Assembly (NCBI GenBank): GCA_903939515.1
Contig: CAJAHH010000101.1
Coordinates: 1 to 35,323 of the forward strand
DNA length: 35,323 bases
Reading direction: 5' to 3'
Origin: an uncultured Verrucomicrobiota bacterium
GTDB taxonomy: Bacteria > Verrucomicrobiota > Verrucomicrobiia > Limisphaerales > UBA9464
Positions within the stretch are counted from its first letter, which is position 1. Each line of letters begins with the position of its first letter. Under the pieces are notes generated by a model that did not search any database, was not told the DNA's origin, and worked only from the letters and a program-made list of their open reading frames with translations. A program made the translations under genes and the position numbers. Of this stretch, positions 7,451 to 16,624 are shown in pieces.

Positions 7451-8335
7451 ATGACCACTTGGATCAAGGGAATCGCCGCCCTGTCATTGTTCCTGCTCGC
7501 CTCGCTGTGCCTCCAGCGGTTTCGTTCCGGTTTCTCCGCTGTGGAGGTGAAGCGCGCGGGGCTCGAGGCCACGGAATCTGCCCCGGAGCCGGTCGCCGAG
7601 CCCGCACCCGATTCCCTGCTGACCACCACCAACGCTGCAACGGGCATCATTACAACGAATGCCATGAGCAGTGGCGTCGGTGCCGCAAGCACGAACACCA
7701 CCCCGGGTGGATCGGGCTCCAAAGCCAAGGCGCCAGACAAGAGCCGAAGTTTTCTTTGGATGGGGGGATTTGTTGCGTCGCTCCTGGGTTTAGCTGGGTT
7801 GGTGGGTTGGGAGGTTGCGCGGTGGTTCTCACGACGGACCGGCGATGTGCTTTTGTCTGAGAATGCTCCGGGGACCACCGATGCCGAATACGAGGAGGCT
7901 GAAGCCGAATGGGCCAATGGGAATCCCCTCGAAGCGATCCGGATGATGCGCGAGTACCTCGACAAGAATCCATCGGAACAATACGCAGCGATCCGAATCG
8001 CAGAGATTTACGAGAAAGACCTCCACAACTACGTGGCCGCCTCGTTGGAGTTGGAGGAGGTTTTAGGCAAACGACTCAGCCGAGAGAAATGGGGTTGGAC
8101 TGCCATTCATTTAGCCAATTTGTATTCCGGAAAAATGCATCAGCCCGATAAGGCCGTGGCTTGGCTGGAGCGAATCATCCGGGATTATCCGGACACCGCA
8201 GCGGCCAAGAAGGCGAGGGTTCGACTGGGGGTTCCTGAAGGTCAGTCTCTCCCCGCTGAGCCGCCGGTGCCGGAGGCTGGATCGGAGTCCGCAGACTCGA
8301 ACTTGCCCAAGGGGTTCACCTCCAAGAAACGCTAA
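7451..8335 (+). CDS. membrane-anchored TPR-containing protein
   Basis: This 294-residue protein has an N-terminal hydrophobic segment (about residues 5-19), a long Ala/Thr/Pro/Ser-rich linker, a second membrane segment at about 98-120, and a C-terminal helical region of about 170 residues. Around residues 140-240 there are repeat-like helices with the flavour of tetratricopeptide repeats, including the spacing AEWANGNPLEAIRMMREYL and KAVAWLERIIRDYPD. It probably serves as a scaffold. The frame is open further upstream, antisense to the ligase gene, but ATG 7451 begins right at a signal-like sequence. It lies 12 bases before dinB and may be cotranscribed with it. Confidence 0.65.
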   Translation: MTTWIKGIAALSLFLLASLCLQRFRSGFSAVEVKRAGLEATESAPEPVAEPAPDSLLTTTNAATGIITTNAMSSGVGAASTNTTPGGSGSKAKAPDKSRSFLWMGGFVASLLGLAGLVGWEVARWFSRRTGDVLLSENAPGTTDAEYEEAEAEWANGNPLEAIRMMREYLDKNPSEQYAAIRIAEIYEKDLHNYVAASLELEEVLGKRLSREKWGWTAIHLANLYSGKMHQPDKAVAWLERIIRDYPDTAAAKKARVRLGVPEGQSLPAEPPVPEAGSESADSNLPKGFTSKKR

Positions 8336-8342
8336 AAGGAGG
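8336..8342 (+). promoter_or_regulatory. strong ribosome binding site that fixes the dinB start
   Basis: AAGGAGG lies 5 bases before the TTG at 8348 and 20 bases before the next in-frame ATG (8363). Spacing therefore favours the TTG. This is one of the few strong Shine-Dalgarno sites in the window. Confidence 0.65.
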
Positions 8343-8347
8343 GGCAT

Positions 8348-9487
8348 TTGCGGAACCAGAGCATGGAGACACCTCGAGTCATCCTGCATCTGGATATGGA
8401 CGCCTTCTTCGCCGCGGTGGAGCAGCGCGACCGTCCCGATCTGAAAGGCCTTCCAGTCATCGTCGGCGGTTCACCGTCGTCGCGAGGGGTGGTTTGCGCG
8501 GCGAGCTATGAAGCCCGGCGATTTGGAGTTCGCTCGGCGATGCCCAGTCGCACGGCCGGTCGACTCTGCCCTCAAGGTGTTTTTCTCACCCCCCGCATGG
8601 ATCGCTACCGGGAGGAGTCGCGAGCGATCTTTGGCTTAGTCGGAGCCAGTGGCGTAGAGGTGGAGCAGGTGTCTGTGGACGAGGCGTACCTCGATGCTTC
8701 AGGCCTGAACCCCGCTTCGGACCCCGAGGATGCTTTGGTGTCGGCCGTCGGGTGGGCTCGCGAACTCAAAGCCCTCATCCGCTCCGAGCGCCAACTGACG
8801 GCCAGCATCGGCATCGCCTCAAACAAACTCATGGCCAAGGTGGCCAGCGACTGGGGCAAGCCGGACGGATTGCTGCTCATTCCCAATCGGGATCGGGCGG
8901 CCTTCCTGCGTCCACTGCCGGCGCGAACATTGCATGGGGTGGGACGGGTGACTGAGGAGGTTCTGCAGAAAGCCGGGATCCGCACGGTGGGAGATATCCA
9001 AGACTATCCGGGAGATCTGAAGGCCCTAGTGGGTGCTTGGGGACCAATTCTCAAATCGTTCTCGATGGGAATCGATGAGCGGCCGCTGTCCCAGGATGAC
9101 ACCATCAAGAGCATCAGTAGTGAGAATACCTTTTCCAAAGACACCGCCGATCGCCCGGTGTTGCGGAGTGTCTTGAGAGAGCAGGCCGATGAACTGTCTG
9201 CCAAATTGCAGCGCCACGGGATCTCCGCTCAGACGGTGCAGGTAAAGGTGCGCTACAGTGATTTCTCCACTCTGACCCGGCAATTCTCCGTCGACGAACC
9301 GGTGGCCGCAGCCCGGGATTTGTATCGTTTGGCTTGCTGGCTGTTGGCGCGCCATCAGCTGGTGCACCGGCCCCTGCGCTTGCTAGGTCTTGGGGTGAGT
9401 GGACTGGTCGAAAACCGCGGGGGACAAATGGTTTTTGACTGGAAGCCAGACACACATCGCTTGAACCCGACAGGGCCCACCGGCTAG
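8348..9487 (+). CDS. dinB: DNA polymerase IV (Y-family, translesion)
   Basis: DinB copies past damaged template bases with low fidelity. The 379-residue protein has the first catalytic block HLDMDAFFAAVEQRD with the Asp and the steric-gate Phe, the second block SVDEAYLDAS with the Asp-Glu pair, SIGIASNKLMAKVASDWGKP, and the helix-hairpin-helix stretch LHGVGRVTEEVL, followed by a little-finger domain. No C-terminal beta-clamp motif is obvious. The TTG start at 8348 follows a strong AAGGAGG. No LexA box is evident upstream. Confidence 0.94.
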   Translation: MRNQSMETPRVILHLDMDAFFAAVEQRDRPDLKGLPVIVGGSPSSRGVVCAASYEARRFGVRSAMPSRTAGRLCPQGVFLTPRMDRYREESRAIFGLVGASGVEVEQVSVDEAYLDASGLNPASDPEDALVSAVGWARELKALIRSERQLTASIGIASNKLMAKVASDWGKPDGLLLIPNRDRAAFLRPLPARTLHGVGRVTEEVLQKAGIRTVGDIQDYPGDLKALVGAWGPILKSFSMGIDERPLSQDDTIKSISSENTFSKDTADRPVLRSVLREQADELSAKLQRHGISAQTVQVKVRYSDFSTLTRQFSVDEPVAAARDLYRLACWLLARHQLVHRPLRLLGLGVSGLVENRGGQMVFDWKPDTHRLNPTGPTG

Positions 9488-9687
9488 ACAGGGCCAGATG
9501 CCGTGGATCCCAGCTCTCTTTTGATGGGCACCGGTGTGTCTGGTTTTGATCCTTCTGGGTGGCGGGTGTTCCACTCCGTTTTCTGCGGTGTCGGTCAACC
9601 CACTTCGCAAGAGTCTCGTGATTGATTTTAACGGCTTCCCATCATCTGGGTCGGTGCGTAGTTTTCCGCGTCCTTTTTCAAACCAAC

Positions 9688-11007
9688 ATGAGCAAGCAGT
9701 TCTTCCCCAAGATCGGCCGGATCGCCTACGAAGGTCCGGATTCCAAGAATCCCCTGGCCTTCAAGCATTTCAATGCGGATGAGGTGGTCGAGGGCAAGAC
9801 GATGCGCGACCATATGCGCTTCGCCGCGGTTTATTGGCACACCATGCGCGGCACCGGCGGCGACATGTTCGGCTGGGGAACCGCCGAGCGCTCGTGGAAC
9901 ACCGGCGAGTGCTCCACCAAGGACGCAATCACGCGGGCGCGTGCGTTCTTCGAGTTCGCCTCCAAGCTGGGCGTTTCCTATTACGCCTGGCACGACCGCG
10001 ACCTCGGCTCCCACGGCAAGAACCTCAAGGAGGCCAATGCGCAGTTCGATGCGGTCGGCAACGAATTGAAGAAGCTCCAGAAAGACACCGGCATCGGTCT
10101 GCTCTGGGGTACGGCTCAGAACTTCGTCCATCCGCGCTACATGCACGGCGCGGCCACGAGCTGCAACGCGGACGCGTTCTGTTTCGCTGCAGCGCAGGTG
10201 AAGAAGGCCATGGAATGGACCCACGAGCTGGGCGGTCAGGGCTACGTATTCTGGGGCGGACGCGAAGGGTATTCGTCGCTGCTGAACACCGACATGAAGC
10301 GCGAATTGGACCACTTGGGGCAGTTCATGCACATGGCCGTCGACTACAAGAAGAAGATTGGATTTAAGAGCCCGTTCTACATTGAGCCCAAGCCCAAAGA
10401 GCCGACGCGCCATCAGTATGACAGCGACGCGGCCTCCTGCCTGAACTTCCTGCGGGAATACGGCCTGCTTGAGCACTTCAAACTCAACATCGAGGTCAAC
10501 CACGCGTGGCTGGCCGGCAAGACCATGGAACATGAACTCGAAGTCGCGGGCGCTGCCGGAGCGCTCGGGTCCATCGATGCCAACATGGGCGATTACTTCT
10601 TGGGCTGGGACACGGATCAATTCCCAACCGACATTTACCTGACGGCCAAGACCATGCTCACCGTGCTGAAGTACGGCGGTCTCACGACCGGTGGCGTGAA
10701 CTTCGATGCCAAGGTTCGTCGCGAGAGCTTCCAGGCCGACGACTTGTTCATCGCTCATATCGCGGGCATGGACACCTTCGCCCGCGGTCTGAAGATCGCG
10801 GCTGCCATCCGCAAGGACGGCCGCATCGATGCCTTCGTCAAGAATCGCTACCGCACCTGGGATTCGGGCATCGGCGCCAAGATCGCGGCCGGCAAGGCCT
10901 CCTTCACGGACTGCGAGAAGCACGCGCTGGCCTTGGGCAACGTATCCGGGCTCGAGTCCGGTCGTCAGGAGCTCTTGGAAGCCATGTTCAACGAATTCAT
11001 CCGCTGA
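9688..11007 (+). CDS. xylA: xylose isomerase
   Basis: XylA interconverts D-xylose and D-xylulose (and glucose and fructose). This 439-residue class II-length protein shows WHDRDL with the catalytic His, [15 protein letters not shown], the metal-site [10 protein letters not shown] (Glu and His three apart), [11 protein letters not shown] and [10 protein letters not shown]. The class usually has a second His after LAG; here it is Lys, which is not a metal ligand in known structures. ATG 9688 matches the family start. Codons are strongly C/G-ending compared with neighbours, as in highly expressed genes. A strong terminator follows. galM lies downstream, but no xylulokinase gene is present. Confidence 0.95.
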   Translation: MSKQFFPKIGRIAYEGPDSKNPLAFKHFNADEVVEGKTMRDHMRFAAVYWHTMRGTGGDMFGWGTAERSWNTGECSTKDAITRARAFFEFASKLGVSYYAWHDRDLGSHGKNLKEANAQFDAVGNELKKLQKDTGIGLLWGTAQNFVHPRYMHGAATSCNADAFCFAAAQVKKAMEWTHELGGQGYVFWGGREGYSSLLNTDMKRELDHLGQFMHMAVDYKKKIGFKSPFYIEPKPKEPTRHQYDSDAASCLNFLREYGLLEHFKLNIEVNHAWLAGKTMEHELEVAGAAGALGSIDANMGDYFLGWDTDQFPTDIYLTAKTMLTVLKYGGLTTGGVNFDAKVRRESFQADDLFIAHIAGMDTFARGLKIAAAIRKDGRIDAFVKNRYRTWDSGIGAKIAAGKASFTDCEKHALALGNVSGLESGRQELLEAMFNEFIR

Positions 11008-11040
11008 TCGCGGGGCTACCCGTTGGGGTGGCTGCAGAAG

Positions 11041-11079
11041 GGCCGGAGTCTCATACCCACGAAGACTCCGGCCTTTTCT
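11041..11079 (+). terminator. rho-independent terminator after xylA
   Basis: A perfect 11-bp stem, GGCCGGAGTCT with AGACTCCGGCC, around an 11-base loop is followed by TTTTCTTT. It starts 34 bases after the xylA stop, so galM probably has its own promoter. Confidence 0.85.
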
Positions 11080-11179
11080 TTCTCCATGACTCCGCCCGCA
11101 CCCGAGTTTTCCCTGGATGGGGTATCGACCTCGGGCGCGAGATCCTGCCATTCTTTTCCTCTAACCTGCCAATTCTCCC

Positions 11180-12226
11180 ATGACCTCCGACTGCACCGTC
11201 TTTGGTACGCTGCCCGATGGCCGCGAAGCCCACCTTTTTGTATTTCGCAACCCCAACGGCACGACGCTGAAATTCACCAACTACGGCCTGTTGGTGACCG
11301 AATTGCATACCCGAGACCGTCATGGAAAGCTCGGGAATGTGGTGTTGGGCTTCGATACTCTGGCTCGGTATCTCCAGGGGCATCCGTTCTTCGGGTGCAT
11401 CGCTGGACGGTTTGCCAACCGCATCTCCCAGGGCCGCTTCTCGCTCGACGGCAAGGACTACGTCTTGGCCACCAACAATGGGCCGAACCATTTGCATGGT
11501 GGCTTGGTGGGATTCGACAAGAAGCTCTGGACGGCAGGCCCCATCCAGACCACTCCGGATGCGATCTCCGTAGATCTTACTTATACAAGTCCCGATGGCG
11601 AAGAAGGTTACCCCGGAGCCCTGACGGTCACGGTGACCTACACCCTGACCCGAGATGATGTGTGGCGCATCGACTATCGGGCCACCACCGATGCTCCAAC
11701 CATCCTCAACCTGACAAACCACAGCTTCTTCAATCTAGCCGGATTTGGCGATGTGCTGTCTCACGAATTAGAAGTCGCCTCGGACCAAGCCACCGAAGTG
11801 GACAGTGGTCTGATTCCAACCGGGAAACTGTTGCCCGTCCTCGGTACGGCCCTGGACTTCACTCAGCCCACCGCCATCGGCGCCCGCGGGATGAATACCG
11901 GTCTGACGCCGCCCGGCTACGATCATAATTTTGTCCTCCGCCATGGAGGCAAGAGTTTCGGCCTCGCGGCTCGCGCGTTCGAACGCAGCCAGGGTCGCAT
12001 GATGGAATGCCATACCAGCCAACCGGGTGTCCAGTTATGGACCTTTAACCGGACGCCCGAGGCATTGATTTGCACTGGCGGCGTGCCGGTGCCCAAGCAT
12101 GGCGGGTTCTGCCTGGAGACGCAGAACTTCCCGGATGCCATCCACCATCCGGGTTTCCCTTCCTGCGTCCTGCGGCCGGGTGAGGTGTTCACCAGTCGCA
12201 CCGAGTACCGCTTTGGAACCTGCTGA
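11180..12226 (+). CDS. galM: aldose 1-epimerase (mutarotase)
   Basis: GalM interconverts the alpha and beta anomers of aldoses. The 348-residue beta-sandwich protein shows GCIAGRFANRI, NGPNHLHGG, TNHSFFNLAG with a catalytic His, GYDHNFVL and CLETQNFPDAIHHP with the catalytic Glu. These are the normal GalM landmarks in the normal order and length. It begins 172 bases after xylA, beyond a terminator; the pairing suggests pentose/hexose use. No N-terminal signal is visible, so a cytoplasmic location is likely. Confidence 0.94.
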   Translation: MTSDCTVFGTLPDGREAHLFVFRNPNGTTLKFTNYGLLVTELHTRDRHGKLGNVVLGFDTLARYLQGHPFFGCIAGRFANRISQGRFSLDGKDYVLATNNGPNHLHGGLVGFDKKLWTAGPIQTTPDAISVDLTYTSPDGEEGYPGALTVTVTYTLTRDDVWRIDYRATTDAPTILNLTNHSFFNLAGFGDVLSHELEVASDQATEVDSGLIPTGKLLPVLGTALDFTQPTAIGARGMNTGLTPPGYDHNFVLRHGGKSFGLAARAFERSQGRMMECHTSQPGVQLWTFNRTPEALICTGGVPVPKHGGFCLETQNFPDAIHHPGFPSCVLRPGEVFTSRTEYRFGTC

Positions 12227-12253
12227 ACCGTTCTCGGCCCATGGGTGTTAAAA

Positions 12254-12658
<405 letters not shown>

Positions 12659-12721
12659 TTACGAACGCAGGGTCGTCAGCGATGGGGCTCAAGGCAATGC
12701 AGGGCTTTCCCAGAATGACAT

Positions 12722-12751
12722 TTGACCCGGCGACCAATGACTTCCTAGCTT
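12722..12751 (+). promoter_or_regulatory. possible sigma70-type promoter for the DUF5069 gene
   Basis: TTGACC and TAGCTT are separated by 18 bases and lie about 25-55 bases before the DUF5069 start. The match to consensus is moderate, and no other promoter-like pair stands out in the 12593-12776 gap. Confidence 0.3.
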
Positions 12752-12754
12752 GCT

Positions 12755-12772
12755 GAGAGTTCAAGAACTCTC
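12755..12772 (+). repeat. perfect 8-bp inverted repeat just before the DUF5069 start
   Basis: GAGAGTTC-AA-GAACTCTC ends four bases before the ATG at 12777. As RNA it would form a hairpin over the position where a ribosome binding site should be; as DNA it could be an operator downstream of the candidate promoter. Confidence 0.55.
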
Positions 12773-12776
12773 ATCT

Positions 12777-13223
12777 ATGAGCACTACCTACGTTCCCCTC
12801 ATCAGCTCCGGCGTTGCCGGTCCGCTGGGTGTCCTCCACTTGCCCCGCCTGTGGCTCAAAGCCTCGCTGGAGGCCCGCAACAAGAACGCCCCGGGTTATC
12901 CGGCCCTTTCCAATGGGTACGACTCCATGGTGCTCAGTGCCCTAGGCCTGGACACCGAGGCTGTCCGGAAATTCATCGCGGAGCTGCATCCGACCTATCC
13001 TCAGTTTGAGGCCTGGATTCAGAAGCAGCCCGGCGTGAACCTGACGGTGGGTAACATTCACCAACTGAATGTCTCCATCGCCGGATATATCCACACCCCG
13101 GACGTGCGCACTTCGATCCTGTCGGCCAACGGAATCCCCGACAATGGGACCGTCAAGCCCGACGCCATTAGCCTCAACGACCTCGATGACTGGTTGGAGT
13201 TCCACCAGGCCGTCCTGAAGTGA
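12777..13223 (+). CDS. DUF5069 domain-containing protein
   Basis: This 148-residue soluble protein has the features I associate with DUF5069: a GPLGVLHLPRLWLKA opening, then helices with a YDSMVLSALGLD block and a WLEFHQ ending. The family is common in Verrucomicrobiota and has no known function. ATG 12777 follows the inverted repeat, with no Shine-Dalgarno sequence. It is a single gene, closed by a strong terminator. No catalytic motif is visible. The family call is from memory of its pattern and should be checked. Confidence 0.65.
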   Translation: MSTTYVPLISSGVAGPLGVLHLPRLWLKASLEARNKNAPGYPALSNGYDSMVLSALGLDTEAVRKFIAELHPTYPQFEAWIQKQPGVNLTVGNIHQLNVSIAGYIHTPDVRTSILSANGIPDNGTVKPDAISLNDLDDWLEFHQAVLK

Positions 13224-13258
13224 GCGGGAGGGTCTAATCCTTAGACTGTCTTCGACAC

Positions 13259-13294
13259 GGGGTGCCCTCGGAAACGGGGGCACCCCATTTGTTT
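13259..13294 (+). terminator. rho-independent terminator after the DUF5069 gene
   Basis: A 9-bp stem, GGGGTGCCC with GGGCACCCC, around a 10-base loop is followed by ATTTGTTT. It lies 35 bases after the stop. Confidence 0.75.
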
Positions 13295-13302
13295 GGAACT
13301 CA

Positions 13303-13388
13303 GCCAGAACGATTCAGTCGGGAGGGATGGGAAGACGCAGCGGAAGAAGACGCAGCCAGCACAACCGATCCAATTGAATCGTTTCGGC
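13303..13388. repeat. imperfect inverted repeat bounding a structured 3' region
   Basis: GCCAGAACGATTCA (13303-13316) and TGAATCGTTTCGGC (13375-13388) match as a 14-bp inverted repeat with two mismatches. The second arm touches the stop codon of the minus-strand pseudopilin gene. Between the arms, GAAGACGCAGC occurs twice, 4 bases apart. It may be a 3' structure of that transcript or a tiny mobile remnant. Confidence 0.4.
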
Positions 13389-14138
13389 TCAGGGCAGGAT
13401 CAACTCGGCGGGCAGCCGGGCGATGTGTTCATCGGGCATTCGGGAGTCCTCGGAGCCAGGAGCAGGGATGGTTCCAGCAACATGGCCGTCGGCGAACCAG
13501 GTCTCGGCACGATGGGAATGTCGGAAGTGGACGGTGGGTCCCTCGAGGTCAAAGTAGTAGAACTCCTCCAGCAATGGATGGTCTGGAGACGCAGGGGGCT
13601 GGAAGTCGTTGACCTGGGCGCAATCAGCGAAAATGGCGCACCCTGCGGGAGAACGCAGTGTTGCGATGGTGATCCCGGAAGTGCCCCGGGTGCCGACCCT
13701 CAGGTTGTAGCCGTAGCCGAAGGCCGCCCCGCGGGCTTTGCTCTTAAAGCGAGGATTGGCGCGGTTGAGGGCTGGGCAGACTTCGACGCCGCGCGACTGA
13801 AGGTAGGGCCACAAGGCGCCGGTGTTTGGATCAAAGCGGCGTTCTCCTTCGGTGCCGTCTTCTAACCATCCGAACCAGTAGCTCCATCCATTGTTGGTGC
13901 GCGCACCTCGCTCAACGAACGCGATGCCTGCGTGATCGTCCCAGTAGAGTTGGGTGGCCAGTCCCACTTGCCGGAGGTTGGAAGTACAGACCGACGCCCG
14001 AGCCGCGGAGCGTGATCGAACCAAGGCCGGCAGGGTGAGTGCAGCCAGGATGGCGATCACAACGAGGACCACGAGGAGTTCAACGAGCGTGAAGGCCCGC
14101 ACCGGGCATTCCGTCGAGATGGTCCGCATCGGCTTCAT
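13389..14138 (-). CDS. type II secretion-like pseudopilin with a C-terminal H...DGH motif
   Basis: This 249-residue protein has a prepilin signal: a short basic leader, then [20 protein letters not shown], with cleavage expected before the Phe, and the Glu five residues into the mature protein. The C-terminal domain ends with [12 protein letters not shown], the histidine/DGH pattern of DUF1559-like pseudopilins abundant in Verrucomicrobiota and Planctomycetes. Such proteins are processed by PilD-type peptidase and held in the membrane or in pseudopili. ATG 14138 overlaps the upstream stop as ATGA, so it is the last gene of a four-gene unit behind the cobalamin riboswitch. Its exact role is unknown. 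Confidence 0.85.
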   Translation of the reverse strand: MKPMRTISTECPVRAFTLVELLVVLVVIAILAALTLPALVRSRSAARASVCTSNLRQVGLATQLYWDDHAGIAFVERGARTNNGWSYWFGWLEDGTEGERRFDPNTGALWPYLQSRGVEVCPALNRANPRFKSKARGAAFGYGYNLRVGTRGTSGITIATLRSPAGCAIFADCAQVNDFQPPASPDHPLLEEFYYFDLEGPTVHFRHSHRAETWFADGHVAGTIPAPGSEDSRMPDEHIARLPAELILP

Positions 14139-15127
14139 GGACGCACGGCGACGACGCGGTAGAATTGCGTCGTAAACCACCCATCTCTCAGGTCCCACAG
14201 TTCGAGCTCTCCGGGTTTTGCAGCGAGGGTTTCGGAGACCGTGGTCCAGTCTGTCAGGTTGCCTGAGGCTTCCAGTGTGTAGCGCCAGCCGCCTAAGGCA
14301 TCGAATGCCACTCCGCCATCGAGCGCTCGGAGTCGTAGGGTCGGAGGCTCTGGGAAGGTGATTGCAATATTATCGATCCAACCCCGGGCTAATACGGAAC
14401 CGGCATAGAGCGGGTTCTGGCCGACTGCGGAATAGCTGCTGATGGCGAAGGTATCGACTTCGAAGCGCGTGAAATTGGAGGGCAACACCACATCCGCGAG
14501 TTCCGGGCCGGGTTTACCATCGGTCGTCATGGACATCCGGGCTGTCCGAAGCGTTGCTGTGTAGGTCAGTTCGAAGCGGTAACGGCGACCGGGTTCGAGC
14601 GTTAGATAATTATCGGAGTAGCCCCAGGGCAGTCGCCCGTCGGACGGGACAATCACCGGAGAGACGGACGAGGAAACGGCGCCCGATTCGCCGAACCAGG
14701 TCCACTCCACGGTGTTCTTGGCCCCGGGGAAGGAACCCCGGGAATAGTTCGTGGCGAGGACATCCGCCTGTCGGACGAGGCCTGCCGCAATTTGGAAGGT
14801 TCCGGATTGGCCGGCGACCACACCGACGGCATGGGATTCGAGAGTGAGATCGAAGGCGAAGCTGAAATTGACGTGGGTGCCCAGTGCGGTGGGCAAGGGG
14901 AGTGCAAAAAAACTATTCGGACGCGACGAGTCCCAGACCACCCCCAGTTGCTGGCCCGAGGCATCCCAGTGAAACAGTGTAGGGTCTCCCCAGGAACGCC
15001 ATCCGCGAGCGGACGGATTGGTGTCGAAGGACTCTTTGAGGGTCGCACCCTGGGCCAAAATCCCGAGGCAAGCCGTCAGATAAAACGCCTGAGCGGCAAG
15101 TTGGCCTCGGTGGAGCAACGACTTCAT
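14135..15127 (-). CDS. secreted beta-rich protein of unknown function
   Basis: This 330-residue protein starts with a Sec-type signal peptide (hydrophobic to about residue 27, ending LGILAQG). The rest is rich in Ser, Thr, Gly and aromatic residues in alternating strands, suggesting a lectin- or jelly-roll-like beta sandwich; phrases such as [17 protein letters not shown] recall surface proteins of this phylum. The last 60 residues ([20 protein letters not shown]) look like the short C-terminal beta domain common in Verrucomicrobiota exoproteins. No catalytic motif is seen. Both ends overlap neighbours by ATGA, placing it firmly in the cobalamin-riboswitch operon. Confidence 0.72.
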   Translation of the reverse strand: MKSLLHRGQLAAQAFYLTACLGILAQGATLKESFDTNPSARGWRSWGDPTLFHWDASGQQLGVVWDSSRPNSFFALPLPTALGTHVNFSFAFDLTLESHAVGVVAGQSGTFQIAAGLVRQADVLATNYSRGSFPGAKNTVEWTWFGESGAVSSSVSPVIVPSDGRLPWGYSDNYLTLEPGRRYRFELTYTATLRTARMSMTTDGKPGPELADVVLPSNFTRFEVDTFAISSYSAVGQNPLYAGSVLARGWIDNIAITFPEPPTLRLRALDGGVAFDALGGWRYTLEASGNLTDWTTVSETLAAKPGELELWDLRDGWFTTQFYRVVAVRP

Positions 15128-15510
15128 GGCGACGGGTTGAGTTCGGAAATCGCGGTCAGGTTTTTCTCGCCGTAAGGGCAGTGGCGGCAACCATTTTCAC
15201 AACAGTAGCCGCGGCGAAGATGGTAGGCACGGGTGAAGACCATGAGGCCTTCCTCCGTAAAGTAGGTGTCCGGCTCTTCTGTCTCGGGCAAAGGCCCACA
15301 GCCGGACGATTTGCATCCCGCGCATGCTGGGCAAAGGCAGGCCTTTTGTTGGAGATGCGGCGGAATGCTTTCCAGCACCTCTGAAGGAATGGTCACATCT
15401 TCGCACCAACACCGTTCCGGAGAGGGGTCGGCTCCACCGGCCCTGCGGCAGGCATTGGCCTGACCGCAGAGCGGGCACTGATTTTCCGAAACGGTGGTGA
15501 CACAGTCCAT
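15124..15510 (-). CDS. cysteine-rich CWC domain fused to DUF5522
   Basis: This 128-residue protein carries about 15 cysteines. The N-terminal half, with NQCPLCGQANACRRAG, CWCEDV and a CLCPAC end, matches the Cys-rich CWC family. The C-terminal part, with YHLRRGYCCENGCRHCPYG, matches DUF5522. Both families are small, probably metal-binding (zinc or Fe-S) and functionally unknown. No signal peptide is present, so it is likely cytoplasmic, unlike its secreted neighbours. It starts 13 bases after the PEP-CTERM stop and overlaps the next gene by ATGA. Family calls come from recognised motifs. Confidence 0.75.
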   Translation of the reverse strand: MDCVTTVSENQCPLCGQANACRRAGGADPSPERCWCEDVTIPSEVLESIPPHLQQKACLCPACAGCKSSGCGPLPETEEPDTYFTEEGLMVFTRAYHLRRGYCCENGCRHCPYGEKNLTAISELNPSP

Positions 15511-15523
15511 ATCAGCGGCTCGC

Positions 15524-16402
15524 TTACGAGAGCGTTTGGGAAAACCTGCGCCAGACCCACAGTCCGGCCATTGCAGACGCCATCAACGCCCAGGTTTGCG
15601 GCTCTGGCACGGTGCTGACCATGGAAAACCCGTCGATATCCGCCTTGCCGCTGAGTACCTCGATTCGAATGTAGGAGGCCTCGGTCAGGCCCACCGGTTT
15701 GCCCGTGGCGTCTAGGGCCCAGGCCAAGTCAAAACTCGTTCCTCCGGCCGAGCCTCGGTAGAGCTGGCGGATCTCATCGAGAGTCTTTCCAGAGAATTCG
15801 GCCGGCTGCAGAGAAGCACTCATCGGAATACCGAAGTCCCCGGATCCGTCGGTCGGATAATAATGATCCACCTTGGGCGAGCGCGCTGGGTCCAGCACGT
15901 ACCAGGTCTTGCCGTCGCTGCTCACGCTCATCTTCTGGGTTCCCGAATTGGGGTTGAAGAGGGACCCATCGGTGGCTGGCTTGCCAATGGCGTTCCAATT
16001 GGCATCGAACTCATTGGTCATTAAAAATCCGGTACTGCCAAAGACGGTGAAATCCATACCGTGCGGATTTCCTGGGGCATCCTTAAGGGGTGAATCCCAA
16101 CGCAGCGTCAGAGATCCGCCCGCACCAATGCTGACGAGTTGGTCTCGGGTGTAGGGCGGCGAGAACGGATCCACTGGGCCACCGAAGTCGCCGCTAGTGG
16201 CGCGGCTGGGCATTCCAATCGCAGCCGTGGTGTTGGTGTAGCCTGGGGAGAATCCGGTTCCGGACCGGTAGTCCACCACAGAGGCGGGGTATTGGGCTTG
16301 GACTGAGAGGACTGCGCAGGCGGCGAGGATCGCCTTCGGAGTGAGGCAATCCATCAGGGGACTGCTCGATTTGAGGGTACGGACTGTTCGGATGGTGTTC
16401 AT
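15524..16402 (-). CDS. PEP-CTERM-anchored exoprotein, first gene behind the cobalamin riboswitch
   Basis: This 292-residue protein has an N-terminal signal region (hydrophobic around residues 22-36, ending VQAQ) and a classical PEP-CTERM tail: VPEPQTW, a hydrophobic helix, then WRRF. Such tails are cut by an exosortase, which must be encoded elsewhere. The body is beta-rich with GGSLTLRWDSPL, DFTVFGSTGF and SVSSDGKTWYVLDPAR. This recalls 'cell surface protein' genes found near B12 uptake genes, a resemblance from memory that needs checking. Being first behind a cobalamin riboswitch, a role in binding or scavenging corrinoids at the surface is inferred. ATG 16402 is used; ATG 16354 would still leave a signal peptide. 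Confidence 0.8.
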   Translation of the reverse strand: MNTIRTVRTLKSSSPLMDCLTPKAILAACAVLSVQAQYPASVVDYRSGTGFSPGYTNTTAAIGMPSRATSGDFGGPVDPFSPPYTRDQLVSIGAGGSLTLRWDSPLKDAPGNPHGMDFTVFGSTGFLMTNEFDANWNAIGKPATDGSLFNPNSGTQKMSVSSDGKTWYVLDPARSPKVDHYYPTDGSGDFGIPMSASLQPAEFSGKTLDEIRQLYRGSAGGTSFDLAWALDATGKPVGLTEASYIRIEVLSGKADIDGFSMVSTVPEPQTWALMASAMAGLWVWRRFSQTLS

Positions 16403-16499
16403 GGTCTCTAGTGCACGGCAACGGCAGGCCTGGTTCAGGGGCTTGCCTAGGTGGTGTCAATGGAGACCAGGCCGGGGAATAGGAAATGGGTGAGTGTCT

Positions 16500-16548
16500 G
16501 AAACACAAAACGCCTCCAGTCCACCGGCAAAACAGGGAATGAAGGCGT
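16500..16548 (-). terminator. possible riboswitch-controlled terminator in the leader
   Basis: On the minus strand ACGCCT (16548-16543) can pair with AGGCGT (16515-16510), followed by TTTTGTGTTT. It lies between the cobalamin aptamer and the first gene, where an expression platform is expected. The loop is long (27 bases) and the stem short, so the call is tentative. Confidence 0.4.
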
Positions 16549-16624
16549 CAGACATTCGAAATGTTTCCACCCCAGCATACAGGCAGGGATGGTCTGGCCT
16601 CATCCTTCGCTTTGCGGCGAAGCG

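Noticed and set aside
9628-11151. A 507-codon open frame on the minus strand across xylA
   Set aside because: It is exactly antisense to a clear xylose isomerase with all active-site motifs. The long frame comes from the GC-rich codon pattern of xylA, and its translation has no recognisable domain.
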